64,000 nt of DNA from Quillaja saponaria (lineage: Eukaryota > Streptophyta > Magnoliopsida > Fabales > Quillajaceae), in contig CM055613.1 of assembly GCA_029379385.1 (NCBI GenBank), positions 10,124,001 through 10,188,000 of the forward strand. Reading direction: 5' to 3'. Of this stretch, positions 25,901-38,300 are shown piece by piece (position 1 is the stretch's first letter; every line of letters starts with the position of its first letter). The position numbers and the translations under genes are program-made. The notes below the pieces were generated by a model, which searched no databases, was not told where the DNA came from, and was given only the letters and a program-made list of their open reading frames with translations.

Positions 25901-27914
25901 ATTCTCAATGAATGTATAGAAAAGAGATTCATATTAATCGATAACATAAGAACAAGTCAAAGTGTCAAACAACCCATAGAATGTTAGTACAACCCTTACA
26001 TTAACAATAATGAGAAATATACATTATGTATCCATGAAAATCTGAGGGGTAAAAATAAGTCCAAGAATGAGCTAAATCTATAAGTATAAAGTCTAAGTAA
26101 TTTCAAACACTAGTACATAAGGAATTTCAGACCAAACACTAGTACATCATTTGAAATGTAAGTATATTGATTCTGTAATTATCCTACAAATTCAAAATTA
26201 ACAATCACCTCAAGACGTTATGAGAACATCTAATTTCTCCAGAAATTCATTAAAAATAGGAAAAGGAAAAGACGGACAGTGTGTATATCAGTGGTATAAA
26301 TGATAGTACTAACTATCTAATATTTTGATGACTCTTTATTTCTTTTTTCTTGATTCCTCTTCCTGTCCACGTCATTGAGTGTTGCAAAAATGTGGCACCA
26401 GTAGAACTATAGATGAGACGCCCCCTTACCCCACCAAAAAAATAAAATAAAAAATTGAACCTATGGCTTACCGACGGCTCCAGCAATAAAATGAGCCCAG
26501 TGGCCCCCCAGGCTAGGATGTGATTCTTCAATCCACTTTTTGGTTGACTCTATGACACCAAAATATGTTGCACCAGTGGCAAGAGACCCAATAATCCCAG
26601 GTGTGACACCCCTATAAAAGCCTAAAGAATGATTAGTTCATCTGAATTGCATACAAGAAATGTTATTTGATATTCAAAGTGTACAATACTAAAGTTACAG
26701 AATAACTTAATCAATAAGTGATAAATGAATGTATGCAAGAGTCTTACAATATGAGTAAACAAAGAAAACATGCAGACAACAGAATTACCAGACAGTATGA
26801 AAAGCAATGTTGAAAATACATTATGCTGTACCTGTTAATCCATCAACCCCCCAGACAGATCGCACCATCTGCAATATGCTCTTTTGGTTCTGGGAGAATG
26901 AAATAAATAATGAAAAGTTCCAAGAAGACAGATTTTGAACATAACTACATATAGCCTTTTGCAAGAAAGAGAAAATACGAAAACAGTTACTCCTAAGTAG
27001 CTCTTAATAAGTTAATAATCCAAAATATAGAAGTACAATGGAGCATCGAAAATGCATCATAACATAATAGTTATTTGTTATACCTGACTTGCATTTAAAA
27101 TAGCTTGACTTTGAATCCTTGTCTTAACGGTATCCACTGGATGCATCATACCTTCCCCAAAAGCTCCAGCAATAGCCCCCCACACAAACTCTTTCCATAC
27201 TGCATACACAAAATAATATGTAAGAAAAAGTTTTTGCTTCTGTCTCTCTCTATATGTATACAAACATTTGTGTCTCTGTGTATATACAGAGTTTGTTTTA
27301 TCTAGCAGGAGAAAAAAAAAAAAAAAAAAAAAAAAACTACTGAACTTATCTTTTAGGAACAACAAAGTCAATCTGAAGTTCGAATTCGAGACAACTTACT
27401 TACTAGTGTACCAATTTAGATTTTGGTAGGAGAAAAGGAAAACCTTATCCAAGCACACCACTATTGGATGCCAATTAAAATAAGGAAGCTACACATATAT
27501 TTCCTCGTAAACAACTAAACATTAGAAATTTGGTTGCTGAATAAATAATTAGAATTAAACAAACGCACATTTTTTTTTCATTAAAACTTGTAGTTGTTTC
27601 TGCTTTCGGAACAAAAATCAAGAATGACTCTGTTTCCAACTTTTTAACGGTTTAATAACATCAAGATTTTAAGAAAGGAGATAGCATTTATGTTAGTTCC
27701 TCGTATTTCAGATTTTCTTATCAACCAAACAGGCTCGTTCTAGCAACTATGTGAAACGCTCCAGTAACATGGTTCTATTATTCCAGTCAAACTCGCATAT
27801 GATTCTCGTTTCTTGTTAACATTGGAGTGATTTGAGAAGCTTACCAAAGAAATGACTCTTAGAAGTATCCCTGAAAGCTTGTTGTCCGCTTGGAATTGAA
27901 TTCTGAACCGCCAT
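22981..27914 (-). CDS. Mitochondrial carrier (SLC25/MCF) family protein
   Basis: Nine exons on the minus strand: 27914-27845, 27199-27084, 26889-26832, 26621-26472, 25487-25286, 25098-25053, 24079-23959, 23855-23783, 23212-22981; all phases agree, 355 aa. Three tandem carrier repeats carry the PX[DE]XX[KR] signatures HPVDTVKTR, VPCEVMKQR and TPLDVVKTR, each after an odd transmembrane helix, so the fold is six helices in the inner mitochondrial membrane. The best family match I know is the Arabidopsis At1g74240-type carrier, related to the S-adenosylmethionine-type branch; the substrate cannot be read from the sequence. A ~35-residue insert follows the second signature. The gene is head to head with ATP synthase gamma and in tandem with the J-protein gene. 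Two TTTAGGG-type units lie just upstream (27962-27976). Confidence 0.9.
23593..23717. repeat. Three 41-bp tandem repeats in carrier intron 8
   Basis: Three near-identical copies of a 41-bp unit (GAGTAAAAGGAAAGACGAAT followed by GAGTACYGTGTGTGCTTGTGA), differing at a few bases. They lie in the intron between the last two coding exons of the carrier gene. Confidence 0.9.
27310..27336 (+). repeat. Poly-A tract in carrier intron 1
   Basis: Run of about 26 A, which reads as poly-T in the transcript of the carrier gene. It lies in intron 1 about 110 bp upstream of the acceptor of exon 2 and may be part of an extended polypyrimidine region. Confidence 0.8.
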
Positions 27915-29606
27915 TGATGTATGTAGCAAGATAAGCATCAGTTCAGCTCAACTCCATTTTCAGGGTTTAGGGTTTAAAAGGGCGCTCTCGTTTTTGCAAG
28001 ACTCACTCACTCAGTCTGTCACGGCACCGGGTTGCTATTTTGTTTCGGCTTGTGCAAACCGGGCCCGTCTAACAAAAATAAAAATTCAATGTGCGATTGG
28101 ATATTCTAACGATGCACAACTGACACATGGCAAGTTCTCATTAGTTCTTGAATTATTTATTTTTGGCCATTTTTCTTTCTTTGTTGGACCAAAAAGCTAA
28201 GTGTGTTTATTTGGATAGTTTTTTCAATTTAATAAAATTTTTGCTACACCATATTATAGAAATATTTTCTTAGGATTGTGCATTTGTAACATCACCTATT
28301 TGCTAATTTGCTAATACAAATGAGTCTAATTCGAATGGATCGGTTTGAGTTTGATTTTGACTATTTTGAATTAAATTAATATTGAGTAAGAATTGAATTA
28401 TATAATATCTTATTCTAATATGTTGTTGTATCTATGTTTATTGAACATATAAAATAAATAATAATAAGTAATTCTCTCTTTTTTCTCTCTTAAATTTATC
28501 ATTTTTAAAGGAGAATTTTAAACTTAGATTATTAGGATGATGCCAATAAATTTTATATTAGTTTTATTAAAAAATATTATGTAACAGTTGTACAACTCTT
28601 AGAATTTATAGATATAATGCTAATTTTTTATTCAATTGCTAACATAAAAATATATTTTAACGTGATGTATGTTGTAAATGCATACGAGATTACTCAATTT
28701 TATGGAATAATTTATACACCGGTATAATCACAATGCTCAATGTAATATTTATGAAAATACTACAATGGTACTAGCGCACAACCTTACAAATCATATTTTG
28801 CCTATCTAATTTTTCACATTAGTAAAGTTTTTGTAAATAACTCAATGTTATATTTAATGAAAGATAATCCTTATTTCTTACAGATTATCGAAAAGTGAGA
28901 GATAAATATTGATAAATGTCCAATGCATCAAGATCTAAATATATTTCATTTTCATTCATAAGCTTTATGGATTTCTATGTCACTTATTTATTTAATTTAA
29001 AATATTTATATTTTTTGTCGGGTATTAGCTATTAGCCTTATGGCAACTTTTCTTTAAAAGATAAAATGTGCAGTTAATTTTATGTATACAACTTTTTATT
29101 TGACTACAAAATTTATGCGTAATTAAATAAATTATTTGAATTTTTCAATTTAAAATATTTTTTAAAATTGATCACGTGTGAGTGAATTTATAGTTAAGAA
29201 TTTCTTTTAGAAAAATAAATCTTAGTATTTATCAAGAAGAAATGTTTTAAATGTGATTATATTTGATGGAAAAAATAAATAAATCGAGGCTCGTGTTTAT
29301 GAGTTAGTTGGTTTCTTTTAGTTATTTTTGAAACACTAAGTGTCAATTTAATAAATTAAAGTTGATTCAAGGAGAAAAAAAAACAGAAAAATGAAAAATA
29401 AAAGCATAACAGAGAACGACGTCGTATAAGTATTTGCCCTGGATAATTGCCTTGAAAAGCAGTAGCTGACCTCCGAGTTTTTGGTCCAGCTCCTAAACAC
29501 AACTGACTACACCACCATTATTTCATAAACAGTATTCCTATCTGTCGATCTACGACTACGACTGAAAGTGCTAGGGTTTGAGCTAACCTGTCACTAATCA
29601 GAAGCA
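27915..29606. promoter_or_regulatory. Bidirectional promoter region, carrier / ATP synthase gamma
   Basis: 1.7 kb between two divergent start codons. At the left, a double telomere-type motif (27962-27976, AAACCCTAAACCC on the carrier strand) lies about 50 bp from the carrier ATG, and a GGGCCC site lies near 28059. At the right, CTAGGGTTTG (29571-29580) lies about 30 bp before the gamma-subunit ATG, and a GACGTCGT CRE-like site lies near 29418. The middle ~1.2 kb is AT-rich with no visible gene. The roles are inferred from known plant telo-box and site II motifs. Confidence 0.5.
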
Positions 29607-32600
29607 ATGGCGATGGCTGCTTTGAGACGAGAAGGAAGGCGTTTAGCCCCTTTAATCTCTCCACAACCAATAACCGCCGCCCGTTCCTCTCTCATCTCTG
29701 AGTACGATCTCTACCTTTCTCAATTCTGCTGCGATTTCTCTTGCTCGTTCTCTTTTTCACTGTATTGCATTTTCTCAGTGATATTACCTTCTGTTTTGTA
29801 ATCGAGATAGGCCTCAATCTGGAGAGAAAATGATGTTTTAAATGTCATGTTTTTCTTTTCTAATTATAATTTTATTTTTTTGGATGATTTTTGTGATGGG
29901 AGATGAGAAATGAAGTGCTGTTTCTATGGAGGTATATAGGTGCATCAACTGGTGTGATTTAGGTTAATGGGGGTCCTAATCTAATGTTTGACTAGGGTAA
30001 TGGTACCATGGGTTGGTGTATGAGTTATGAGTATGTCATTAACAATTATCATCTGTTTTTGTCATCTGAGAGAATTACTAGAAGTTTGGAATTGTGCAAA
30101 TTTGAAATTGCTGGCAATAGATAGTGACACCGCTAATTGATATACGAGACATACTAGAAAGAAATGATTTACAATAATGTGTTTGGTGCTGTCTGGCATC
30201 TCAAGATGTAATGCATTCACTTCAGCTCGTTGTTTGAACTATTCTGGTTTTCCATATTGCCTCAGTGACCAGACAAAATGCATGGGCTTTGTTTGTTTGA
30301 TTATCAACCCAACCCTGCGCATTCTGTTTGTTGACTTCAAGAAAGAACAGAAACAGGAAGAAAGCAAAGACAAAGATACATGTTCTTTGCTCCCTCCCAT
30401 TCTCCACCATCTTGCCACCGCCTTAATAACTCATAATGCATCGAGTTGATTTACGCCAATAATTGTAGGTTAAGTTTTTAGATTTATCCTTATTTAATAG
30501 TGTTAAGTGACCAATACATGAGTCGGAAACAGAGGATGGGAGTCATTATCTGGAACTGCACAAGTTCTCCACTTTATAGACATTAAGAGTCAGGAGATCT
30601 ATTACTTTTTCAATTCATAATAGCTGTTGGTGTGTTTCTCCCCTTTTTTTTTTCTACCTAAACCAACCAAAAGTTTGGCTGTGTGTGGGCAGGGAGCAGG
30701 TACCCCTTGGAGTGCGTTCTATCTCAACTCAAGTGGGTAAGACTCATTTATCCTTTAATCATTTTCTTTGACTTTATTTCCTCTCTTCATTTTGGTCGAT
30801 TTAATTTATTTTTCAATGATGAATCTTGATTAATTTGTTTTGATATGTTTATGCAGTTAGAAACCGGATGAAAAGTGTGAAAAATATCCAGAAAATTACA
30901 AAGGCAATGAAAATGGTTGCAGCATCAAAGCTACGAGCAATTCAAACTAGAGCTGAAAATTCACGTGGCTTATGGCAGCCATTCACTGCCCTTCTCGGTG
31001 ACATTCCCAGTATGTTATTAAACATAAATTTATACTCTACAGATGCAGATCAAATTTATTCAAGTTGTAGAACTTCAATTTTGGCGTGTTTATAACCTTT
31101 GTGCTATTTACTTTTTAAGTGGTATGCACTTGATGTTGAGACTACTTGTTATATGATAGTTTACATTCTCACCATAACCTGGGAAGGTGTAGTGTAGCTA
31201 CTACCTTGTAAAAGTAACAAAACGGTAGGAGGATGATTTAGCATTAGCATACAAATGCCAATGAATGATTAGATATTTTATGCATATGATAACAAGGAAA
31301 GTAATTGAAGACTTTTAAGGTTCCTATCTTTTTCAGAATCTAGTGCATATTGTATTATTATATTGCGAGCATGACTTTATGCTTCTCCTTTTCTCATGTA
31401 ATGCTAGGTGTTGATGTCAAGAAGAATGTTATTGTTACCATATCATCAGACAAAGGTCTATGCGGTGGAATCAATTCCACAGCAGTCAAAGTAAGCAAGG
31501 CTTTGCACAAATTGAATTCTGGTAATTCCTGCAAGTAACTATATTTTATTTAGTGTTGATCATTTGGTGTCTGCAAGGATCAAATTTAATCTTATGTATG
31601 ATACATTGTACTACCATAGGACCCGACAAAGAATCAAAGTATGTCGTTTTGGGAGAAAAGGCGAAGGCTCAATTTATACGTGACTCAAAGAAATACATAG
31701 AGATATGCATAACAGAGTTGCAGAAAAATCCCCTGAATTACACACAGGTTGGTTCGTTGTTTCTGTTGTCACATGGTGACAGCAGGTTGCACATGTACCC
31801 TGCATCTATACTGGACACTAGACAACCATTGGATCAAATATGTTTATTTGGCTTTAAGTTTTACGTTTCAGGTCCTTCAGAATGCTAGCTCAAATGAGTT
31901 TTTGAGTAAAGGAAGATCTGTGTTCTCCTTTCTTTCTTGTCTTCCTTTTCATGGTATGAAGCTTGTTTTTTATTGGCGAATTCCAAGAACACTATCAGTA
32001 GCTTTGGTACTCTCTAGCTGTGGAAAAATATAATTGAAGATTTTACAAAATAATTGTTTACAATGAACGGAGAAGAGATAGTTAGGCAGTGATATTTTGA
32101 AGCTTAGCCTGCAGTTTTTTGGAAGTATAAATTTTTGGATTGCTTTTGGGGTTGAAAATCAGAAGTCTAGGTTTCACATTAATATTCTTTTTAGAAATAC
32201 TTTGTGCAGAAGTATTATATGAGACCATAATGGCGTTCTCAGGATTGGTTGAAGATATGATCATGAAAATTCATTTTCCAATATGTTAGATATGTATTTT
32301 TGTCAATATGCAAATTCATTTCCTCATTTACCATCCAATTTGTTGTACTTTCAGGTCTCTGTTCTGGCAGATGACATCTTAAAGAATGTGGAGTATGATG
32401 CTTTAAGGATTATCTACAACAAGTTCAGTTCGGTTGTCTCATTTCTTCCAACATTGTCTACTGTATTATCTCCTGAGGTACTCCAGTTTATCAATTTGTA
32501 GTATATACATAGTATGCAATACCAATGTGCAGTGTCTATAATATCAACATTTTCGTACTCTCTTTTCTTTGGACTCATTGTCCTTTTCTTGGACCCTTTT

Positions 32601-34806
32601 TCCTCTAAGTCTTACAACTCAACTAAGCCTTAAATCCCAAATTAGTTGGGGTCGGCTATATGAAAAGAAAAATCAATGTGCATTGTCTATATTCTTATCT
32701 GCAAGAACGAAAATATAACAAGGAAGTATGGGGCATTGTATCAGACAGTCGTGACGGGAATGGGAGTATATTTTAGTGTTTGCAATGTAGAGTTGCAGTG
32801 TAGAAGATTCACCAGACTCGAGGCATAGCTTAAATGTGTTATGCCCTTCTTGTTTTCGTATTTTCATGTTGCCATGTACATTTTTCTATATCTCCTTGAT
32901 CTTATGCCCTTTGGTTTGTCGATGACATTGTTATCTAATGTCATATTCATTTAGATTGTGGAGAGAGAGGCTGAAGCTGGGGGGAAGATTGGTGACTTGG
33001 ACAACTATGAGATTGAAGGCGGTGAAACAAAATCAGAAGTTCTTCAAAATCTGACTGAGTTCCAGTTTTCTTGTGTAAGTGTATTTTCTAGGATTCTTAT
33101 TTTCTGTCTAACCAAAATTGCAACTGCTCTACACCTGTTGCTACATCATTTTGTGATAACCAGAGCATTAGCAGTAGTGCCAATGCTAGCTTCCTCTGTG
33201 TTCAGCCTAATTGGAATTTGGTCCTACAAGTTAGTGAATGGAGGAAGTGTGTTTTAAGTTTTTCCCAAACTTTATTGTCAACTATCCAACAAATGGTCTG
33301 AATTCTGGCATGAGTTAAAAATTTGCTACAGATGTTAGAATTCTAAACCCCATATAATACATAAGAACAGAAACAGAGAAAAACAAACTAAATATTATCT
33401 TCCATTTAATCAGGTTAGGATACAAAGTGAACATCTTTTCTGAGAACAGTGCCAAAGAGGGTCCTTGATTAGTCTGTTCTCATGTTTATTAAATGTGTTT
33501 TTCTTTTCAATATTTTGCTGAGCAGCTTGTGAATGTTACAAGGTGAACAACTTTTACCTTACTATTTGCTGCAACCAGGAGCCATTGTTCTATGAAGACA
33601 GTTGGAAATCAGGACCTTAAGACTAGCTACATTTCAATTTGTTTCATGTAGACCCTGATAACTAATTTTGGCAACTCAAACCGATGCTATCAGAAAAATG
33701 CATTCCTTTTTTTACTAATGTTATTTGAACATGTGTGTTATTTTTGTTTTCCAACAAATATTTATCTGTTATAATTTAATGAGAATCCGAGAAAATTTCA
33801 ATTTTCTTCTTTTAATGATTTATGTTGATGATCCCCAATATCTAGGTATTAAGGCTTGCAACCTATCTATCAGTCTACGTACATACACATGGATATATAC
33901 ATATGTACACATTTATTTCATGCATGTATTTCAATAAGTTGAAGAGTTCTTTTAGAAAAAAGTACAGCATGTTCAAATGTATACACGAGACTTTCCTATC
34001 AAAAGAGTGTATACAGGAGACGTTGAACAATTCCTTTCTACATGCAATTGGTCCCAAGACCAAAGGAGTATGCATTGCAAGCTGCAGTGATTTGAGTATA
34101 CATGAGATGAATATTCGTTTTAGTCTTTTGACAGAGGCCTCGTTCCTCAACCCACAAAAGTCCTCTGTTTCTTTGATTGAGCACAATGGTATAGCTTCCA
34201 GTACTCTTATGCTTGGAAATCCGTGGTTTCCACTTTCCAACATAGCAGATTGTCCATTACCTTCTCTGGTTTCACATTTTGCTGCAAGCTATAGTGTCTT
34301 GATATTATGTTATGTGCTTTTGCAGAGTTAAAAGTGGACCTTTTTGTTTTAGGTAGAAATCTTTTTGGTGACTGGAGAGGATTATTATTCTCATTTCTAC
34401 ACAACATTTCAAATTTTTTCCAGGTACTGTTCAATGCTATATTGGAGAATGCTTGCAGTGAGCAAGGAGCTAGGATGTCTGCCATGGATAGCTCTAGCAG
34501 AAATGCTGGTGATATGCTTGATCGTCTTACCCTCACCTATAACAGGTCTATCTCTCTCAAAAAAAAAAAAAAAAAAAAAAAATTAATACAGGCCACACAC
34601 AAACAGACATATATAACAGGCTTCCTTGGAAATGGCTTATTTACTTTGTGTTTGCAAAGGCCATGGTGGTATGTTGTACTATACGTACATACTTTCTGTA
34701 ATGAAACTGATCGATTTCTTGTTCATGTTGCAACAGAACCCGTCAAGCATCAATCACGACAGAATTGATTGAGATTATTTCTGGAGCAGCTGCATTGGAG
34801 GGTTAA
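29607..34806 (+). CDS. Mitochondrial F1 ATP synthase gamma subunit
   Basis: Nine exons: 29607-29701, 30693-30736, 30857-31009, 31408-31521, 31620-31747, 32355-32477, 32955-33074, 34424-34545, 34737-34806; all in phase, 322 aa (plant mitochondrial gamma is about 325). An Arg/Ala-rich N-terminus without acidic residues (about 1-40) is a mitochondrial presequence. The gamma family hallmarks follow: [22 protein letters not shown] for the N-terminal rotor helix, then [11 protein letters not shown], and at the C-terminus [20 protein letters not shown] and [20 protein letters not shown]. The subunit is the central stalk of F1, turning within the alpha3beta3 ring. No chloroplast-type regulatory dithiol insert is present, which separates it from plastid AtpC. 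It is head to head with a mitochondrial carrier gene. Intron 6 holds a SINE-like insertion and intron 8 a poly-A tract. Confidence 0.96.
32541..32673 (+). mobile_element. SINE-like insertion
   Basis: About 133 bp flanked by an 18-bp target-site duplication with one mismatch, CAATGTGCAGTGTCTATA at 32523-32540 and CAATGTGCATTGTCTATA at 32674-32691. The 3' half contains AAATTAGTTGGGGTCGGCTA (near 32639), a segment found near the 3' ends of many angiosperm SINEs, followed by an A-rich tail. The 5' half has no clear pol III boxes, so the copy may be truncated. It lies in ATP synthase gamma intron 6. Confidence 0.65.
34559..34581 (+). repeat. Poly-A tract in ATP synthase gamma intron 8
   Basis: About 22 A immediately after the donor site of exon 8. 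It is intronic. It has no coding meaning, although it creates apparent poly-lysine frames. Confidence 0.8.
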
Positions 34807-35333
34807 ATGCAGCAAAATCACTTGTAGTTTATACGACAGTGACGAAATAAAGATCATAGCAAAGGCGTTGTGTGAACTCAGTGGTGCTACGTTTTGAGAA
34901 TCTTTTTGTTCTTCTGTAATAATCTCCCGAGTCTTAACTCATTTCTGGGAATCAAATTTCATATTTATACGGTGGTTCCAATTGATGCTGAGAGTAAGTT
35001 TTGTCCCCCAAGATTTCACTTGACTGACAATCATTTTATGATCATAAGCATAATTCAATTCTCGTGCTGATTGGTCATATGCATTTCTTCTAGTGCTCTT
35101 TAATGTAATTCTCATGGCAGAAAATATATATATATTTTTTCTTTTGGGTAAATAAATCAGAAACTGAAAAAGGAAGCACTAAACTTATTTAACGTGTTAC
35201 AACAAATTGTAAGTTTTATCTACATCTTATATGAACCATGCTTGTTGAAACTGAGGAGGATTCCTTCCTATGGCTGGTTATGCCTTCCTAATACTGTAAT
35301 TGCTACAACAAACTTTTGTAGTTTACCAAAACA
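34807..35333. other. Convergent intergenic region, ATP synthase gamma / Rboh
   Basis: About 530 bp holding the 3'UTRs of two facing genes. No other feature seen. Confidence 0.6.
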
Positions 35334-38300
35334 TTAATAATTCTCTTTATGAAAAACAAATCTTGTGGTAGTTTTGGTTGAATATTTGGTGCACAATCTC
35401 TTTAATTCTCCTGCTAATGCTGATGGCCCGCAGTAGAAAACCCCTGCACGAACAAAAACCACAACACATTCTCATCAATCAATCACTAATAATTCAACCC
35501 AATTTTCTACTTGATAGGGTTATTGGCCAAAATAATTAGGCAACAATGAGAATTTCTTTTTCCCTTTTATATTTTCCTCACCAATTTTTTCTCCTTTGTG
35601 TCTCTGAGCCAATTTTGGAAATATGCTGCACCAATTTGGTCGGCCAAAATGTGTGTACCTAAACAAAAAAAAAAAAAGGAATTGATAAGGCTTACTCTGT
35701 TATAAATACAAACAAAAATCTTAGCTTTGAATTGAAATATTGAATATATAAGTAGTACTTACTGGAGTCTTGGAGACAATGTCAATGCCATTTTTAGCAT
35801 GATGCAGGGCCTGAATAATTTTTATTAAGGCTGAACGTACATCTCCTTCCTGATATACACTGGTGAGGAAATTGTGCATCTCCACGACCGACTTAATGTC
35901 ACCAACAAAACTAGAATGGTCAGAAATTACAAAAATATGCATGCTGAGTTAACTCGGGATGGTAGGATTGTTCATGACAAACCCTAACACAAACTCTTGT
36001 GCGTAAAAATGTCCAAGAATTTGTTATGAAGGAATCTTATATTTCTCGCTTCCGTTGTGCATTATTAGTATTATATTTTAACACCAAAAATTCTTAATTA
36101 GACTTCTTTTCCTCAACAACACTTCATTTTGACTTTTATTTCGATGTTCATAGGGAGCTAGTTTTCCTAGACTTTGTTCTTCTATTATCAATTAGCTTTG
36201 TATCAGCTCAGTTTTTTTCATGAAAGTTAATCCTGTTTGTACCGAAAAATAAAATAAAATTTATTGACAGATACATAGATACCTGATTCTGGTTTGAATT
36301 TGATATTTCCTTCATGATATCTCTAAACCAATCAAAGGAGCTTTGTTCCCTTGTAACCCAATAGAAGTATGCTTTTGATGGACTTTTCCTTAAACTGTAT
36401 TCTCTGCAATTAGCCTATTGCAAATTCCAAGACTTAGATTTTGGTTGATGTAGCAGAAAAGCATGAGCAACTTAGGAAAGATGATTACATTATCACAATT
36501 TTCTTTCTGAACACCATTAACAATATCTTTGAGGATGCTAATGAAGGGTGTTGCTCCTATACCGAGGCCGATTAGCATAGTAATCTCATACTTAACATGG
36601 TCCTGGGATGGAGCACCATAAGGGCCATCAATGTGTACTTTTGGATACCCTTTTAGTCCTTTTAACATTGCCTGCAAAATTTGAAAATCCCACAAAATCT
36701 TTAGACTTCAGAAAAAAATTGTTAGCTTATTTTGAGAAGAAAAAATTCTTTAAACTTTGCAATTTCTCTCTACCTCTTGGAAAAGACTATACATTTGATG
36801 GCTCCAATCTCCAAGAGTTCTTATGTGGACGGTAAGGTAATCATCTTGTGGTCCTGAAGTTAAAGAATATGGATGCCTGAAAATTGTAGATAGAAGAAAA
36901 AGACAATATATTAGGTCTTAATTTGGATCGAAATAATCTTATAATTAAGTGTATCTCATATATACCCTCAAAATATTTATTTTATACACGGAAGTTGTGA
37001 AATATGAATTCCATTTGGGGCTTAACCTTCTTATTACATAGCTGTTATGAATGGAGAAAAATTAGTGGTGAGACTTACCATTGTAATTGTGAAATTTGAG
37101 GGCATTGAATGAATATGTACATCCCACCATGGAAACTAAAACCTTCTGGTTTTTGCATTTTGAGGGACAAAACTTTTCCTGGATATATACTTGCCTGCAT
37201 ATATTTTTACCAATTAATGGAGAAAACAATAGTAAAGAATGTCATACATTAAGCATTTTTCATTACCAACAATTTTCTCTAAAGAAAAGAATTACTATGA
37301 AATTACCTTCAAAATATCCACCTCATAAAACCTTGATCTTATGACTCGGAGTATCCTCTCTCCAGCATATAATAAAACTGGAATAGTAATGTACATCCAT
37401 GTCTACACATTCAAAGTTATATTAAAACCAAAATTTCTGAGAAATCAAAAGTGGTTGGCTAATTCTCAAGCTCAAAAGAGCTAATTCTTTGTGAGTAGGA
37501 GGCGCGTGTTCCAAGCTCTTTTGAGTGTGAGAATAGTTATATTTATATTAAAATTATTATGAACAACAATGATCTATAATCGAATCAAGATTTGATTTGA
37601 GTTAAAATTATCTTCATTTAAATTTGTTAAAATTGATCTATTTCAATATAGACAAAATACAGTCCGGATAAAATCTATAAGCCCTTTAACTTTACATACC
37701 TATGTATTTCCTATTATTTAGTTACAACTATATAAATATGCAAGATCAACCAATTCAAGTATCTTACCGTTTTTTCAGTTACATTGTTGGTTAGGAACAA
37801 GAACATGGAGTGAATAATGAGCAACACATAGACAAGGATGAACAAGTGGTGCGAGTACCAAAATGTATTATATCCGGTGATCTGCCGGATGGACAAAGGC
37901 AGCAAAGTTGACCGGCGGCGTGGCCACTTTGTTGCTAGAGAGAATGCAATGGCCATCAATAACACCATGGCAATCCCTGTTAAAACCTCTGTTGTAGCCA
38001 GAATTTCCATGTATGTTGGTTCATGGTACCCGAATCGGCTAGCTATGGTTTGCCGGAAAATTGATGGGTCGGATCCACTAATTCTTGGAAAATCACAAGC
38101 AAGATGAGTAACACCATGTAGGATCACACCTATCATAATCCCTCCCGCAATCAGCTATACAAATTAGAAATTGTTAGCAAACATATATATTGTATATGAT
38201 CCAAGAGCTGTTATGTCAGTAAAATACTGTGCGATCTTAAATTAATTAATTTATTTTTAATTCAAATTTGAATACAAAGAATTCTTTTTACTTATTGGCA

